Source of the DNA: Lolium rigidum | Taxonomy: Eukaryota; Streptophyta; Magnoliopsida; Poales; Poaceae | Length of the DNA stretch: 64,000 nt | Assembly: GCF_022539505.1 (NCBI RefSeq) | Contig: NC_061514.1 | Location: 223,657,837 to 223,721,836 of the forward strand | Direction: 5' to 3' | Shown: positions 22,270 through 32,641 of the stretch, in pieces | Layout of the letters: every line of letters starts with the position of its first letter | Position numbering within the stretch: position 1 is the stretch's first letter | Program-made: the position numbers and the translations under genes | The notes under the pieces: generated by a model | Seen by the model: only the letters and a program-made list of their open reading frames with translations | Databases searched by the model: none | Told to the model about the DNA's origin: nothing

Positions 22270-23712
22270 GTGGACATGATGACTTATGAGTGCATGCATG
22301 ATCTTGATGATACAATTGCTACATCACATGCTACTTTCATTTTCCCATGCGATACTTTGCTTGATAACATTGTTGATCATGTGGAAGTGAGTGCTTGTGA
22401 TACCATGACCATGCCATGCTATGAGAGCTTCAATTTTTCTACCATTGCTTGCAATATGTCGACCACTTGCTCTTTCCCATGTATTGCTTGCAATGATAAT
22501 GACAAGGATGACATTAGCTTCCGCATGCTTTGCCCAAAATGTTTACACCATTCCATGATCCTTGCATCCAAGATTGTGAACAATTGCTCTTTCCTATGCT
22601 TGGTATGCAAAAATGCCTATTTCATTGTCAACGAGATGGCCCCCATAGCCTTCTCCATTTTTGATGATCATGAGTTGCCGCATGCCATGAATGCACCTTC
22701 TTCCCATTTGCCCTATTGCCATGCATTTCATACTATCTTGCTTGACGCTCATGGTGATGTGCACGAGACATGGAACATCATGATGGATGATGTATTCCTT
22801 TACCATGCACACACGCTTTTTGTTTTCTCTTTTGTGTGTATAGGTACCCGAATGACAACTTCCACCGCCACGGAGCATGAGCTCACGAAACGCGCAATTG
22901 AGAGCTACCCCAACAAGGACCTAACCCGCGGGAATCACACCAAAGGGTATGTTCCCACAATCCTTCGCCCTCGTGTGTTTCCGACTTGCCTTGTCGAGTT
23001 TCCAGTTTGGTCCAACTCCTCGTCACCTCTTTTGCCTCTTATGCAACATATCTTGAAACATCTTGTTGGCACAATGATTGTTGTATGTCTTGATGTTATC
23101 ATCATACACTCCGACAATCTCAAGGACCATGTCATACATGAGAGAGACATTGTATGCATCTTGTGCCACATGTCACACAAAAAGTTGCTTTTCTTTGGAT
23201 TTCTCATTTCATCTATGGCAATGGAAAGTGATTCTTTGACACTTCAGGATATTCATACTCGGCTCACGCCAACCATACTTTCCCAAGCTAGAAGTTTCCA
23301 TCTCTTAGCCATTGCACATAACAATTTTGCCCAAAATTTTGCCGCCGATACTTGCCTTTTGATTGTTCCATTTGTGTGGAAACTTTTACATGCACAAATT
23401 TTTGCCCTACCACATTTTAGATACATCGACACTCTTTTGGTTCCCATTTTTGCCAAATGCCTCTTGGAGAAACGACTTGATGCTTCGTATTTGATTGAGA
23501 GCCTCTTGTTCGCCGATCACAAAATTGGCATCCACAAGCTTTCCGTCCGCAAGTTGTTTTTCCCCAAGTTCTTCTTCGACCGCTTCATCGACAAACAAAC
23601 TCCCAAGTACTTGGGGAGCAAGACGTCCACCATCTCGGACCTCTCGCCACAACATGGAGATGAGGAGGAACAAGAGTCGAGGACGACTCTTCCCCAAGGG
23701 GGGGGGAGATGA
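22270..23712 (+). CDS. 480-aa ORF: Cys-rich domain fused to catalytically dead RT-like region
   Basis: The frame is open for 480 codons. Residues 1-200 are Cys/His-rich with repeated units (TTCSFPCIACNDN, NNCSFLCLVCKNA) shared with the ORFs of H and X. Residues about 245-400 align by eye with the second half of the G1 reverse transcriptase: MQHILKHLVGTMIVVCLDV corresponds to [19 protein letters not shown]. The catalytic YFDD is CLDV here (residues 273-276), so it cannot polymerise. The last 60 residues match the G1 integrase C-terminus (DLSPQHGDEEEQESRTTLPQ). The stop falls at the polypurine tract/LTR edge. A one-base insertion upstream (about 22250) separates this ORF from its original N-terminus. 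Whether it is translated is unknown. Confidence 0.6.
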   Translation: MDMMTYECMHDLDDTIATSHATFIFPCDTLLDNIVDHVEVSACDTMTMPCYESFNFSTIACNMSTTCSFPCIACNDNDKDDISFRMLCPKCLHHSMILASKIVNNCSFLCLVCKNAYFIVNEMAPIAFSIFDDHELPHAMNAPSSHLPYCHAFHTILLDAHGDVHETWNIMMDDVFLYHAHTLFVFSFVCIGTRMTTSTATEHELTKRAIESYPNKDLTRGNHTKGYVPTILRPRVFPTCLVEFPVWSNSSSPLLPLMQHILKHLVGTMIVVCLDVIIIHSDNLKDHVIHERDIVCILCHMSHKKLLFFGFLISSMAMESDSLTLQDIHTRLTPTILSQARSFHLLAIAHNNFAQNFAADTCLLIVPFVWKLLHAQIFALPHFRYIDTLLVPIFAKCLLEKRLDASYLIESLLFADHKIGIHKLSVRKLFFPKFFFDRFIDKQTPKYLGSKTSTISDLSPQHGDEEEQESRTTLPQGGGR

Positions 23713-24712
23713 TGTAGCCCCGCCTATCGTCCACGCTACACCATGGCCAAGGAGTCCCCCAAGTGGACCAACCACACAAATCCCCGCCATATATTTCAAG
23801 GTGAACTCTTTCCTCTCTAGGGTCGACCTCAACACAAAATTAATGGTATGCTACCTCATGCCTATCATCATGGTGTCTATAGGTGCCAACATCGACAAGG
23901 ACCAAGAGAGAAGGAACTCCCATGGTGCGAGGAAGAGAGAAGAAGAAGAAGGAAAGAAGAGAAGAAGGAAGAGGAAGAAGAGGCGGGAGGAAGAGGCCCA
24001 GCCGGCCCAGAGGCCGGCCAACCGGGCCCCAGGCCGGCCAGGCCGGTCCCAGGGCCGGTCAGACCGGGCCCCAGACTAGATCCACCCCGGCGACAACCGG
24101 GCGTCGTACCGACGCCAACCAGAGGGACGTTTGCGAACTTCCCGGTCTGGCACCCGGTTGACCGGCCCTGGCACCGGACCGTCCGGTCCCAGGCCCGGTT
24201 GGCACCCGGTTGACCGGATTTCATGGGTTCGACTCGACCGGAAACTGCCCGAGTCGGTCCACCGCATACATATTCGACCCAAGTCGCCTTGTACCTCTAT
24301 ATAAGCACCTAGGTCACCCCCCTTACTCCTTAGACAAGATTTAGGCTTAGACATGGATTTGAGCTTTGTCTCCCTAGGGTTTCATCCCCTTTGTATCAAG
24401 GCTACCCTTGTTAGATGATTGGATTTGGTGTGTGAGATTCTAGTGCTACCCACTCTCTCTCCCACTCCTAGATTCATCTCCCTCACCAATCTCTCCGCTC
24501 GGAATTCTACCGCGCGTCTCTTCCAGCTTGATTCTATTGGCGTGGTCCATCGAGCCACGGGGGTAAGTATCGATTGTATCGGGTTGGTGTGCGTGCGTGA
24601 GTTCCTCGTGTTCTTCGTGTTCGTCGTGTTCTTCGCGCTCTCCCTCTCCTTCCCCTTTGGATTTCGGGTCAACCGCGAGATCGGGCCACAAACTGGGTCT
24701 TAGACCACATCA
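23710..24712 (+). repeat. LTR of H1
   Basis: It starts TGATGTAGCCCCG after a purine tract (23698-23709) and ends AGACCACATCA, with 5-bp inverted TGATG...CATCA ends. It is 1003 bases long, distantly similar to the G1 LTR over its length and strongly similar near the end. It contains a CCGG-rich array (about 24000-24245), a TATA box at 24298 and a splice-donor-like GTAAGTATC at 24563. No partner LTR of the same type is in the window. Confidence 0.75.
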
Positions 24713-24724
24713 CAATGGAGATAC

Positions 24725-24960
24725 CAATGAAGATAGAGGACCTCCACGATGGCACCATCATATGGATCATCAAGAGCGTCCCCAACATGATCGTCATCGA
24801 CACACATCTCCGAGCTCTACAAGGCGCCACCATGAGAGTGCTTATGCGCAAGATCATCGACATCAAGGGCATCATATGGAGCATCAAGAGCGTCCCCAAC
24901 GTGATTGTCATCGACACTCTTCTACAAGCTCCACAAGGCGCCACAAGCAACATGCCAAGT
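24725..24960 (+). repeat. Two direct repeats in the H gag
   Basis: A unit of about 120 bases occurs twice, around CATATGGATCATCAAGAGCG (24765) and CATATGGAGCATCAAGAGCG (24876). Each ends near CAAGGCGCCAC. They encode the duplicated His/Arg-rich block of gag. Confidence 0.7.
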
Positions 24961-25562
24961 CGTATGAGCCATCATATCTAGGCATGGCAAGGACCGTCAT
25001 CGACTCACACCATCTCATGATAGTCGTCGACCATCACCACCTCATGGTCTCCATCGACATACGTCACCACATGATCTTCGCCGCCACAAGTCATCTCATG
25101 ATCGCCATCGACCATCATCCTCCAAGGATCATCGACGACACTCATCAAGACATGGTGATGAAGCACGAAGAAGAGAGCCTCGACATGAAGGCGACAAACA
25201 CCATCATAGGGTGTCTACCACTCCAAGGGTGGAGAGGGCACATCAAGTGATGCGGGGTGGCCTTCGGTCACCTCCACACCAAGACCAAAAAGTCCCCCAA
25301 GTGGACCAATGACACGAGCCCGAGCCAAGGCTCTACATGATGAGGTGAACTCGCTCCTCACTACCCTTGATCTTGGTACCCCTTTGGATGGATTGCTACC
25401 TCATGCCGACGTGCTATGTGTCATTAGGTACAAGCCGCATCAAGACCTCGGAGAGGAGGAGGCGCCAAGACCAAGGGAGGGAGAGAAGCAGCTGGACATG
25501 AAGATGATCATGGAGCCGAAGCCGACGTCGCTCGAAGCGCTCCAAGAAAGAGACGGACGCTG

Positions 25563-25806
25563 GCCGGTCCAGGACCCGGTCGGACCGGACCCACAACCGG
25601 ACTCCCCGGTCACGAGCCCGGTCGACCGGTCGGAAACCGGGCCAGCCCCTCGTACCGGACGACGACCGGAAACCTCGCAGGAATCCGGTTTCCGACCGGT
25701 CGACCGGACCCATGACCGGCCCGCCCGGTCACGGGCCCGGTCGGACCGGACCCATGACCGGACAGCCCGGTCCCGAGCCCGGTCCGACCGGATCCCAAAC
25801 CGGACC
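25563..25806 (+). repeat. CCGGTC/GACCGG array in the U3 of the G1-1 5' LTR
   Basis: About 240 bases are packed with CCGGTC, GACCGG and CCGGGCC words in both orientations at irregular spacing. The array ends about 75 bases upstream of the TATA box. The right LTR carries the same array at 44231-44476, with most LTR differences concentrated in it. Confidence 0.8.
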
Positions 25807-25881
25807 TGACGAGAGTGCCCCACCAAACTGCCTTAACTTATCCTTTTGCGTACCTGTTCGCCCTTGCTGGCTGTGTGTGCC

Positions 25882-25888
25882 TATATAA
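25882..25888 (+). promoter_or_regulatory. TATA box of the G1-1 5' LTR promoter
   Basis: CTATATAAGTAG lies in mid-LTR, downstream of the CCGG array. It is the only clear TATA box in the LTR and should set the U3/R border about 30 bases downstream. The copy in the 3' LTR is at 44551. Confidence 0.7.
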
Positions 25889-26149
25889 GTAGCTGGAACC
25901 CCTCATTAGCTCTTTAGACTTGTTTTGAACTCAAACCCTAACTTTGAGCTTAGTCTCCCTTGGGTATCATCCCTCCGTAATCAAGGCACCTTGGTTGTTG
26001 ACTTAGATCTTGTTGAAGGAGATTCTAGTACTTGTTACTCTCTCTCCTTCCCCAAGCTCTTCCTCTCCAATCCCAATCTCTCTCCGGGGAATTCTACCGC
26101 GTGTCTCTTCCACGGAGATTCTATTGGCGTGGTCCATCGATCCACGGAG

Positions 26150-26157
26150 GTAAGCAT
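26150..26157 (+). promoter_or_regulatory. Possible 5' splice donor in the G1 LTR
   Basis: ACGGAG followed by GTAAGCAT fits the plant donor consensus. The same position in the H1 LTR is GTAAGTATC (24563) and in the 3' LTR GTAAGC (44819). It lies downstream of the TATA box, so it would be in the transcript. Splicing is inferred, not shown. Confidence 0.45.
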
Positions 26158-26311
26158 CGGGTGTATCGTGTTGGTGTGCGTGCGTGAGTCTCGGGGTTCC
26201 TCGTGTTCATCGCCGTGTTCTTCGTGTTCCTCGCGTTTTCTCATCTCCCCCTTTGGTTTCGACGTCAATCCGCAAGATCGGGCCACACACGGGGTCTTAG
26301 ACCTCATCATA

Positions 26312-26325
26312 TGGTATCAGCAGCC
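26312..26325 (+). other. Primer-binding site of G1-1
   Basis: TGGTATCAGCAGCC starts two bases after the 5' LTR. TGGTATCA is the complement of the initiator tRNA-Met 3' end, the usual primer of gypsy elements. Later positions diverge from the standard TGGTATCAGAGC. Confidence 0.75.
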
Positions 26326-26596
26326 TTTGGTTTCCGCGGATTTGACCCTCCACCCACCCAATTTCGTCCCTAGAAAATTTCCCAAAAAATCCCCAAAAAT
26401 AGCCCCAAATTGCCTCTTGACCGATCTGTGATTTGGTTGCGTTTTGAGTGGTTTTGGTCCGTGGATTTGGTGTTGTTGTGCTTGATCTACTATTTCCCCA
26501 ACTTTGAGCCTCCAATTCCATCGTTTCCCTTCGATTTGGTCGATTTGGCTTGGTTTTCGTGAAGAACAGGAGAGAGAAAGCTCATCCCGCGAAATC

Positions 26597-26719
26597 CGGT
26601 TGAGCAGCCGGTCAACCGGGCCCTCGACCGGCCGAGCCGGTCCAGAATCCGGTCAACCGGACAGACAACCGGCCAGGCCGGTCCAGGAGCCGGTCCAACC
26701 GGGCCTCCGACCGGGCGAC
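26597..26719 (+). repeat. Second CCGG-type array, in the G1-1 leader
   Basis: The same CCGGTC/CCGGTT/CCGGGC words as in the LTR recur in the leader, downstream of the primer site. Element X shows the same arrangement with its own motif. Confidence 0.7.
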
Positions 26720-27021
26720 GCAACGCCCCCTTCGACCTCGACATCCGGCGATCTCCACCACCACCACCACCACCACCATCATCGCAGGTATAACTTGCAG
26801 GTTTCACCTTGTAACCCCTCTTCCTTTTGCGATCTATCCCATTGAGCATTGCTTGTCTAGTGTTGCGAGACATTGCACGTGGCCCCGCATTGTGAGGTGT
26901 GTGTGTAGCGTTGAGTAAGGCACCCAAGCAAACACTCGTGTGGCAAGATAGCAAAAGCGAGGCTAACGCTAACATAGTGCGTCAAAAAGCCCCAAAACAC
27001 AAAAAGAGTGCGAGTAGCACC

Positions 27022-27066
27022 ATACATCGATACATCCATACATCCATACATCCATACGCCCATACA
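27022..27066 (+). repeat. CATA/CATC microsatellite
   Basis: A run of CATCCATA/CATACATC units lies in the leader of G1-1. It is a simple sequence repeat with no other role visible. Confidence 0.7.
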
Positions 27067-27576
27067 TACAAAGTGTCCACGTGCCACCAATGATACAACG
27101 AGTGCAAGTGCCAACATATACAAAAGAGAAAAAGCTTTTAAGCAAAGAGAGATACGAGAAGAGAGGCCGCGTGTGAATCTAGTTGTTTCTTCTTTTGCAA
27201 CCAAAGCTTTGACTCTCCTTGTGTTAGTGTGACACCGAGCATCCGCACATACAATTTTCCGCTCACTTTTGGTTGCACTAACCCCGCTTATCTCGTGTGT
27301 GTGTTCCACATCTTTTTTTTCTTCGCATCAACTTTTGGATTTTCGGATTTCCACCACTCTTAACAACATACTCGATCTTGGATTTGTCTTTTGGCTTTCC
27401 ACAACACTCGCCTTACACCATATTTGCTAGCTTTTGCGTGTGGTTTTGCGTGTGTCCCCGATACACTTGATCTTGCTTTCGGCTTGGTGGATTGCCTCAA
27501 TACTATCTTACCTTGGTAAGAGTGCGAGGTAGTCTCCTTCCACTAACATACACAACCTAGTGCTTGTCTTTGCATC

Positions 27577-30500
27577 ATGGATAGGAGCGGAGATGATGCA
27601 AGGGAGGGAGAAGTCCTTCGCAACACCGAGAGGTTGGCTACTCAACACAACCTATGGACGCAACGCCAAGAGTTCAAGGAGCAACTCACACTCTTCGAGA
27701 CGCGCATCGATGAGCAATATGATGAAGTGGCCCACAACTTCTCCGTTGTGAACCAAGACTTGGCTCTCCTTCGCGAAGCTACGGACAACTTGAATGGTCA
27801 AATGGCGGCCAATGATGCGAACATGGAGCGACGCATGGATAGCCTCGAGCGCGCCATCACCAACTTGGGTCGTCATCGCCGACACCGCTCGACTTCATCA
27901 TCCTCAAGCTCATCACAAGATTACTACTCTCATGGTCACCGTTCGTCCTCAAGCTCCTCCTCAAGGCATGAAGACCATCATCGACCGCATCGCTCACATG
28001 CTCGTCATGAAGACTCTCGCTCCAACTCTAGGCGAGGAGAAATACATCGCCATGCTCGTCCTCATGAACGTCCTCCACAAGATCGTCCTCAACCGGATGG
28101 CCATGCCCACCATGGGCGTGACGGCCACCCACATGACAACGTCTTCCACAACATGGAGCCACATGGTGAAGCTCAAGGCCATGAACATCAAGACCAACCG
28201 AGGCGTGATCTTCGCAATCATCCTCGCCATGACCAACGTGGAAGAGGAGAACCACCACATGAGCAAGATGAGAGGGCCATCTTTGGGCGTCGCCAACCAC
28301 CTCGTCAAGATCTTCAACAACCTCGTCAAGATCTTCAACCACATCCTCACCGTGAACCAAGTGAAGCAAGTGTGCACCTCCAACACCAACCCAATGCTAT
28401 GGTTGGCCGTAGAAGACCTCCTATTCCTCCTCAAGCCGCAAGAGATGAAGGTGCCCCTCCTCGTCGAAGAAACTTGGAGGATGAAGAGAACATGTTTGGA
28501 AGACTCAAGTTCACCATGCCAAAGTTCAAGGGAGAAGAAGATGCCGAGGCCTACCTCTCATGGGCACTCAAGGTGGACAAGATATTCCGCATCCACAACT
28601 ACTCCGGTGCCAAGAAGGTGGCTATGGCATCGCTTGAGTTCGAGGACTACGCAAACACTTGGTGGGAGCAAGTCCTCACTCTTCGAGAAGAGAAGGGTGA
28701 ACCTCCAATTGCAACTTGGGAAGACATGAAGAAAGAGATGCATGCTCGCTTTGTTCCCACGCACTACATGACCGACCTCTTCAACAAGCTCCAAAAGTTG
28801 AAGCAAGGAACCAAGACCGTCGAGGAGTTCTACAAGGAAATGGAGCTCACTATGATGAGATCAAAAATCCAAGAGTCCGATGACCAAACAATTGCTCGCT
28901 TCTTCAATGGCCTCAACTATCCCATCAAGCGAATTGTGGAGTTCCAACCTTACTCCAACATGGTTGAATTGGTCCATCAAGCAACCAAGGCCGAGCGCCA
29001 AGTGATTGAGGACATCAAGTACTCCAAGGCCAAGACCTACTTCACCTCCAAGCTCGCTACATCGACTCCTTCTACTACATCAACTCCTCATGCTACAAGT
29101 GCCAAGGCCGACGTGTCCTCAACAACATCCAAGAAGCCGACTATCCAAAGTCGCATGAAGCAAACGGTCTCCTCCACCGCCTCCTCTAAGGCATCCACGG
29201 GACCCTCTAGTGTCACTTGCTTCAAGTGTGGCACCCAAGGTCACAAGTCGTTTGAGTGCAAGAACACCAAGGTCATGATCACTATGGAGAATGGTGATAT
29301 CGAGACGCTTGATGAGGATGAATATGAAGCCCTTGTGCAAGCCGCCGTGGAAAGTGAAGAAGCTTATGAGCAAGAAAGTGGAGAAGATCCTCTCCTATGT
29401 GAGCATGACCCAAGTCCCTCACTTGTGGTCACAAGGGTGCTAACTACGCAACCTCATGATGTGGAAGAACAACGGTGCAACATCTTCCAAACCCGTGCCG
29501 GAATTGGTGGCAAGTCGATCAAGGTCATCATAGACGGTGGAAGTTGCCATAACCTTGCAAGCACCGAGTTGTGTGAGAAGCTCCACCTCACTCTCCGCAA
29601 GCATCCTCACCCTTACCATATCCAATGGTTGAGTGACAAGGGCAACGTCAAGATACAACATACCGTCACCGTCAATTTCAAGATTGGACCTTATGAGGAT
29701 ACTATTGAGTGTGACGTGGTACCCATGACGGTGTGCCACATGTTGCTTGGCCGCCCTTGGCAATATGACAAGAAGGCTATACATGATGGACTCTCCAACA
29801 CATACACCTTCAAGGTCAACGACAAGAAGTTCGAGTTGCGCCCCATGACTCCTAGCCAAATCATCGCCGACAATGCGAAGGCTCTAGCGAGGGCACAACA
29901 CAACTCCCACCATAGTGAGTTGAGAGGTGAGGGAGCGACCCACCAAATGGAGAGTGAGCGCCACAAGCCATATATGAGTGAGCGAAAGAGTGTCCTCCTA
30001 GCCACCAAAAGCGAGTGGAAAGAAGTGCAAGCAAACCCATCCACCATATTGCACTACGTCCTCATTTGCAAGGGACCGTCGTCGGAGACTAACGACTTAA
30101 CCACAATTCCTTCGTCTTTGTTGTTTATTTTGAAGGAGTTCCAAGATGTCTTCCCCGACGAGCTCCCTCATGGCCTACCACCGCTTCGAGGCATCGAGCA
30201 CCGCATCGACCTCATACCCGGCGCTCCGCTTCCAAACCGTGCCGCCTACCGCACCAACCCAGAAGAGACAAAGGAGATCCAACGCCAAATACAAGACCTC
30301 CTCGCTAAAGGGTACGTTCGAGAAAGCCTTTCCCCTTGTGCGGTTCCCGTGATTCTTGTGCCTAAACCGGATGAGACGCAACGGATGTGTATGGATTGTC
30401 GCCCCATCAATGCCATTACCGTCCGTTACCGCCATCCCATTCCGCGTTTAGATGACATGCTTGATGAACTTAGTGGTGCCACGATTTTCTCTAAAATTGA

Positions 30501-31206
30501 TTTGCGTAGTGGCTACCACCAAATCCGCATGGTTATTGGTGATGAATGGAAAACGGCATTCAAGACCAAACTTGGTCTATATGAGTGGCTTGTTATGCCA
30601 TTTGGGCTATCCAATGCTCCATCAACTTTCATGCGCCTCATGAATCACATCTTGCGTCCTCTCATTGGCAAGAGTGTGGTTGTCTATTTCGATGATATTC
30701 TTATTTATAGCAAATGTCTCGAGGACCATGTGCAACATGTGAGAGAAGTCTTGTGCATCTTGCGTCATGAAAAGCTTTATGCTAACCTCCCCAAATGCAC
30801 CTTTGCTCAAAACAAATTGGTTTTCCTTGGCTTTGTGGTTTCCGCTAATGGAATTGAAGTTGATTCTTCCAAGGTAGAGGCCATCCATAATTGGCCTACT
30901 CCTACAAATGTTGGTCAAGTACGAAGTTTTCATGGCCTTGCCGGGTTTTATCGCCGCTTTGTGAAAGATTTTAGCACCATTGCTTGCCCTTTGAATGAGC
31001 TTACCAAGAAGAATGTTCCGTTTGTTTGGGGAAAAGCCCAACAAAATGCTTTTGATGAGTTGAAGAAACGCCTTACCGAAGCCCCCTTCTTGTTCTTCCA
31101 AATTTTGCCAAAACTTTTGAGATTGAGTGTGATGCAAGTGGGCTTGGTATTGGTGGTGTTCTTATGCAAGAGGGCAAACCCGTGGCATACTATAGTGAGA
31201 AGTTAG
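27577..31206 (+). pseudogene. G1-1 gag-protease-RT polyprotein, frame broken near 31082
   Basis: The frame starts MDRSGDDAREGEV and is open for 1209 codons. A coiled N-terminus is followed by an Arg/His/Ser-rich stretch (about 100-300). The gag core is about 305-490 (LKFTMPKFKGEEDAEAYLSW). A CCHC knuckle, CFKCGTQGHKSFEC, lies at about 548-561. The protease is about 650 (VIIDGGSCHNLAS; active-site DGG where many retroelements have DSG). The RT follows, with YFDD at about 1037-1040. A one-base deletion near 31082, relative to G1-2, shifts the frame so the last 40 codons are wrong; RNase H continues in 31164-31772. The start was chosen as the first ATG of the long frame, after the leader. Everything up to RT is intact. 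Confidence 0.85.
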
Positions 31207-31772
31207 ATGGCGCACGCCTCAACTATCCTATATATGACAAGGAGCTCTACGCTTTGGTTCGTGTTCTTGAAGTTTGGCAACACTATCTTTGGCCAAAAGA
31301 GTTTATCATTCATTCCGACCATGAGTCTTTGAAGTACTTGAAAAGCCAACACAATTTGAACAAACGTCATGCAAAATGGGTTGAGTTCATTGAGTCCTTC
31401 CCGTATGTCATCAAATACAAGAAGGGCAAGGACAATGTAGTGGCGGATGCTCTTTCCCGCAAAAACACCCTTTTGTTGACTCGCTTGGATTTTCATGTCT
31501 TGGGACTCAAAGAGATCAAAGAACTCTATACTTCCGATTCTTTCTTTGCTCCAATTGTTGAGAAGTGCTCCATTGAACGAGGAGTGGATGATTTCTATTT
31601 GCATGATGGCTACTTGTTTAAAGCTAACAAGATTTGTATTCCCGAGTCTTCGCTTCGAAAATTGCTTTTGCAAGAGTCACATGGAGGTGGTCTCATGGGT
31701 CACTTCGGAAGAGAGAAGACATATGCCATGCTCTCGACCCACTACTATTGGCCAAGAATGTACCGCGACTGA
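31082..31772 (+). pseudogene. G1-1 RNase H and integrase zinc-finger part, cut by X
   Basis: After the frameshift the correct frame resumes (readable from the ATG at 31164). It gives [19 protein letters not shown], the RNase H core ([13 protein letters not shown] and [11 protein letters not shown]), and then the integrase zinc region ([20 protein letters not shown]...[10 protein letters not shown]). X is inserted after the Arg-Asp codons. The reading frame continues at 42925 with the Cys pair of the zinc finger (CRRCTTC). Confidence 0.85.
31765..31769 (+). repeat. TSD GCGAC, left copy (X)
   Basis: GCGAC immediately precedes X and recurs at 42920-42924. Removing X and one copy restores continuity with the integrase of G1-2. 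Confidence 0.9.
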
Positions 31773-32256
31773 TGCGGGCTAAGCCCGAGGGTGTGCCCAA
31801 TCTTCACGGTTTAACCCGGGTGAGTGTGATTGCGGAGGGGGATTCGCGGGGAAGTGGATGGACGCGAAGAACACGATACAAACACACGCACACAACACAA
31901 TCGGTTTGTTCTCGTTGGCCCGAACCACCAACTCGATAGAAGTTGCAAGGAAAAGACCTTTCGGTAGAAGTCCCGCAAAAAGATCGACAAATCGAAGATC
32001 CTATGAATCTAGAAGGGTGAAAAGACCAAACTCAATAGAAGTGCAAGCAAAAGACCAAATAGGTAGAAGTGCAAGCAAAAGATCAAGATTGGTAGAAGTC
32101 ACCAAAGAGATACAATAGGATTCGATAAGGAGCCCAGGTGGTACAATAGGAATTAACCTAAGGTGGGGGTTTCCCAAATCCACAAAGGGATAATAGAGGC
32201 ATAAGCCAATTCATCTAAACATCATCTCTCCCTCATGAAGGTGGGGGTAGGTGCCT

Positions 32257-32264
32257 ATTTATAG
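32257..32264 (-). promoter_or_regulatory. TATA box of the X 3' LTR
   Basis: TATAAATA on the minus strand follows the GGAAGTTCCGG array in transcription direction. The 5' LTR copy, which would drive the element, is at 42398-42405. Confidence 0.65.
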
Positions 32265-32317
32265 GTAGGGGGCCAAAGGGGTAAGTTACAAGCTAAAAGG
32301 GGCTGAGATCTGGCTGA

Positions 32318-32485
32318 GGCTCGACAGGGCGGAAGTTCCGGTCGCTGAGGGTGGAAGCTCCGGTCCTGAGGGGCGGAAGTTCCGGTCGCTGAGGGCGGAA
32401 GTTCCGGTCGCTGAGGGTGGAAGTTCCGGTCGCTGAGAGCGGAAGTTCCGGCCATGAGGGGCGGAAGTTCCGGCCTGGAGCGTCC
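32318..32485 (-). repeat. 22-bp minisatellite in the X 3' LTR
   Basis: Units of the type GCGGAAGTTCCGGTCGCTGAGG are tandemly repeated with small changes. Each holds the near-palindrome CGGAAGTTCCG. The array lies just upstream of the TATA box in transcription direction. Confidence 0.85.
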
Positions 32486-32636
32486 AGCTCCTCTTTCTCC
32501 TTCTCTTCCATGCTTCCGTGACATCGGCCTTGCGTCCTCGGGTCTCCATGGCATCCTCCCTTCCCTCCGTACTTGTCGTCGAGTTCCTATCATCAAGGTA
32601 TGACGGAGTATGAAGTAGTATATCATTCCACATAGG

Positions 32637-32641
32637 CGATT
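32637..32641 (+). repeat. TSD CGATT, left copy (Y)
   Basis: CGATT precedes Y and recurs at 37785-37789. The uninterrupted LTR of X at 42822-42830 shows the empty site. Confidence 0.9.

Larger units (their letters stand above)
22189..24712 (+). mobile_element. H1: 3' half of a non-autonomous gypsy element
   Basis: H1 starts inside coding sequence that matches the second ORF of H (near 45830). It runs through a 480-codon ORF and a G-rich polypurine tract into an LTR (23710-24712). The 5' half is missing at 22189, where the unclassified segment ends. On the other side the LTR is followed directly by gag-type sequence of H (24713), without a primer site. Confidence 0.7.
25248..26309 (+). repeat. 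5' LTR of G1-1
   Basis: It begins TGATGCGGGGTGGCC and ends GACCTCATCA, followed by the primer site. Features in order: CCGG-type array (25563-25806), TATA box (25882), possible splice donor (26150) and U5. It matches 43917-44978. Confidence 0.9.
26326..27576 (+). other. Untranslated leader of G1-1
   Basis: About 1.25 kb lie between the primer site and the gag-pol ATG, with no coding domain. It holds a second CCGG-type array (26597-26719), a CAC microsatellite (26757-26777), intron-like AG/GT junctions near 26787 and 26800, and a CATA/CATC microsatellite near 27022-27066. Long leaders are common in this group and may be spliced. Confidence 0.6.

Noticed and set aside
22594..22878. Minus-strand ORFs in H1, H and X regions (for example 22594-22878)
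   Set aside because: Antisense shadows of the Cys-rich ORFs; they recur only because the sense sequence recurs.
26757..26777. His-tract protein or functional repeat
   Set aside because: A short CAC microsatellite in an untranslated leader; no coding evidence.
27794..28729. 311-codon open frame overlapping the G1-1 gag in another phase
   Set aside because: It overlaps the Arg/His/Ser-rich low-complexity part of gag, where repeated codons keep alternative frames open. It has no domain and does not align with anything in H or G2.
32318..32485. Heat-shock-element array
   Set aside because: The unit has GAA and TTC separated by one base (GAAGTTC), not the two-base spacing of heat-shock elements, so the match is superficial.
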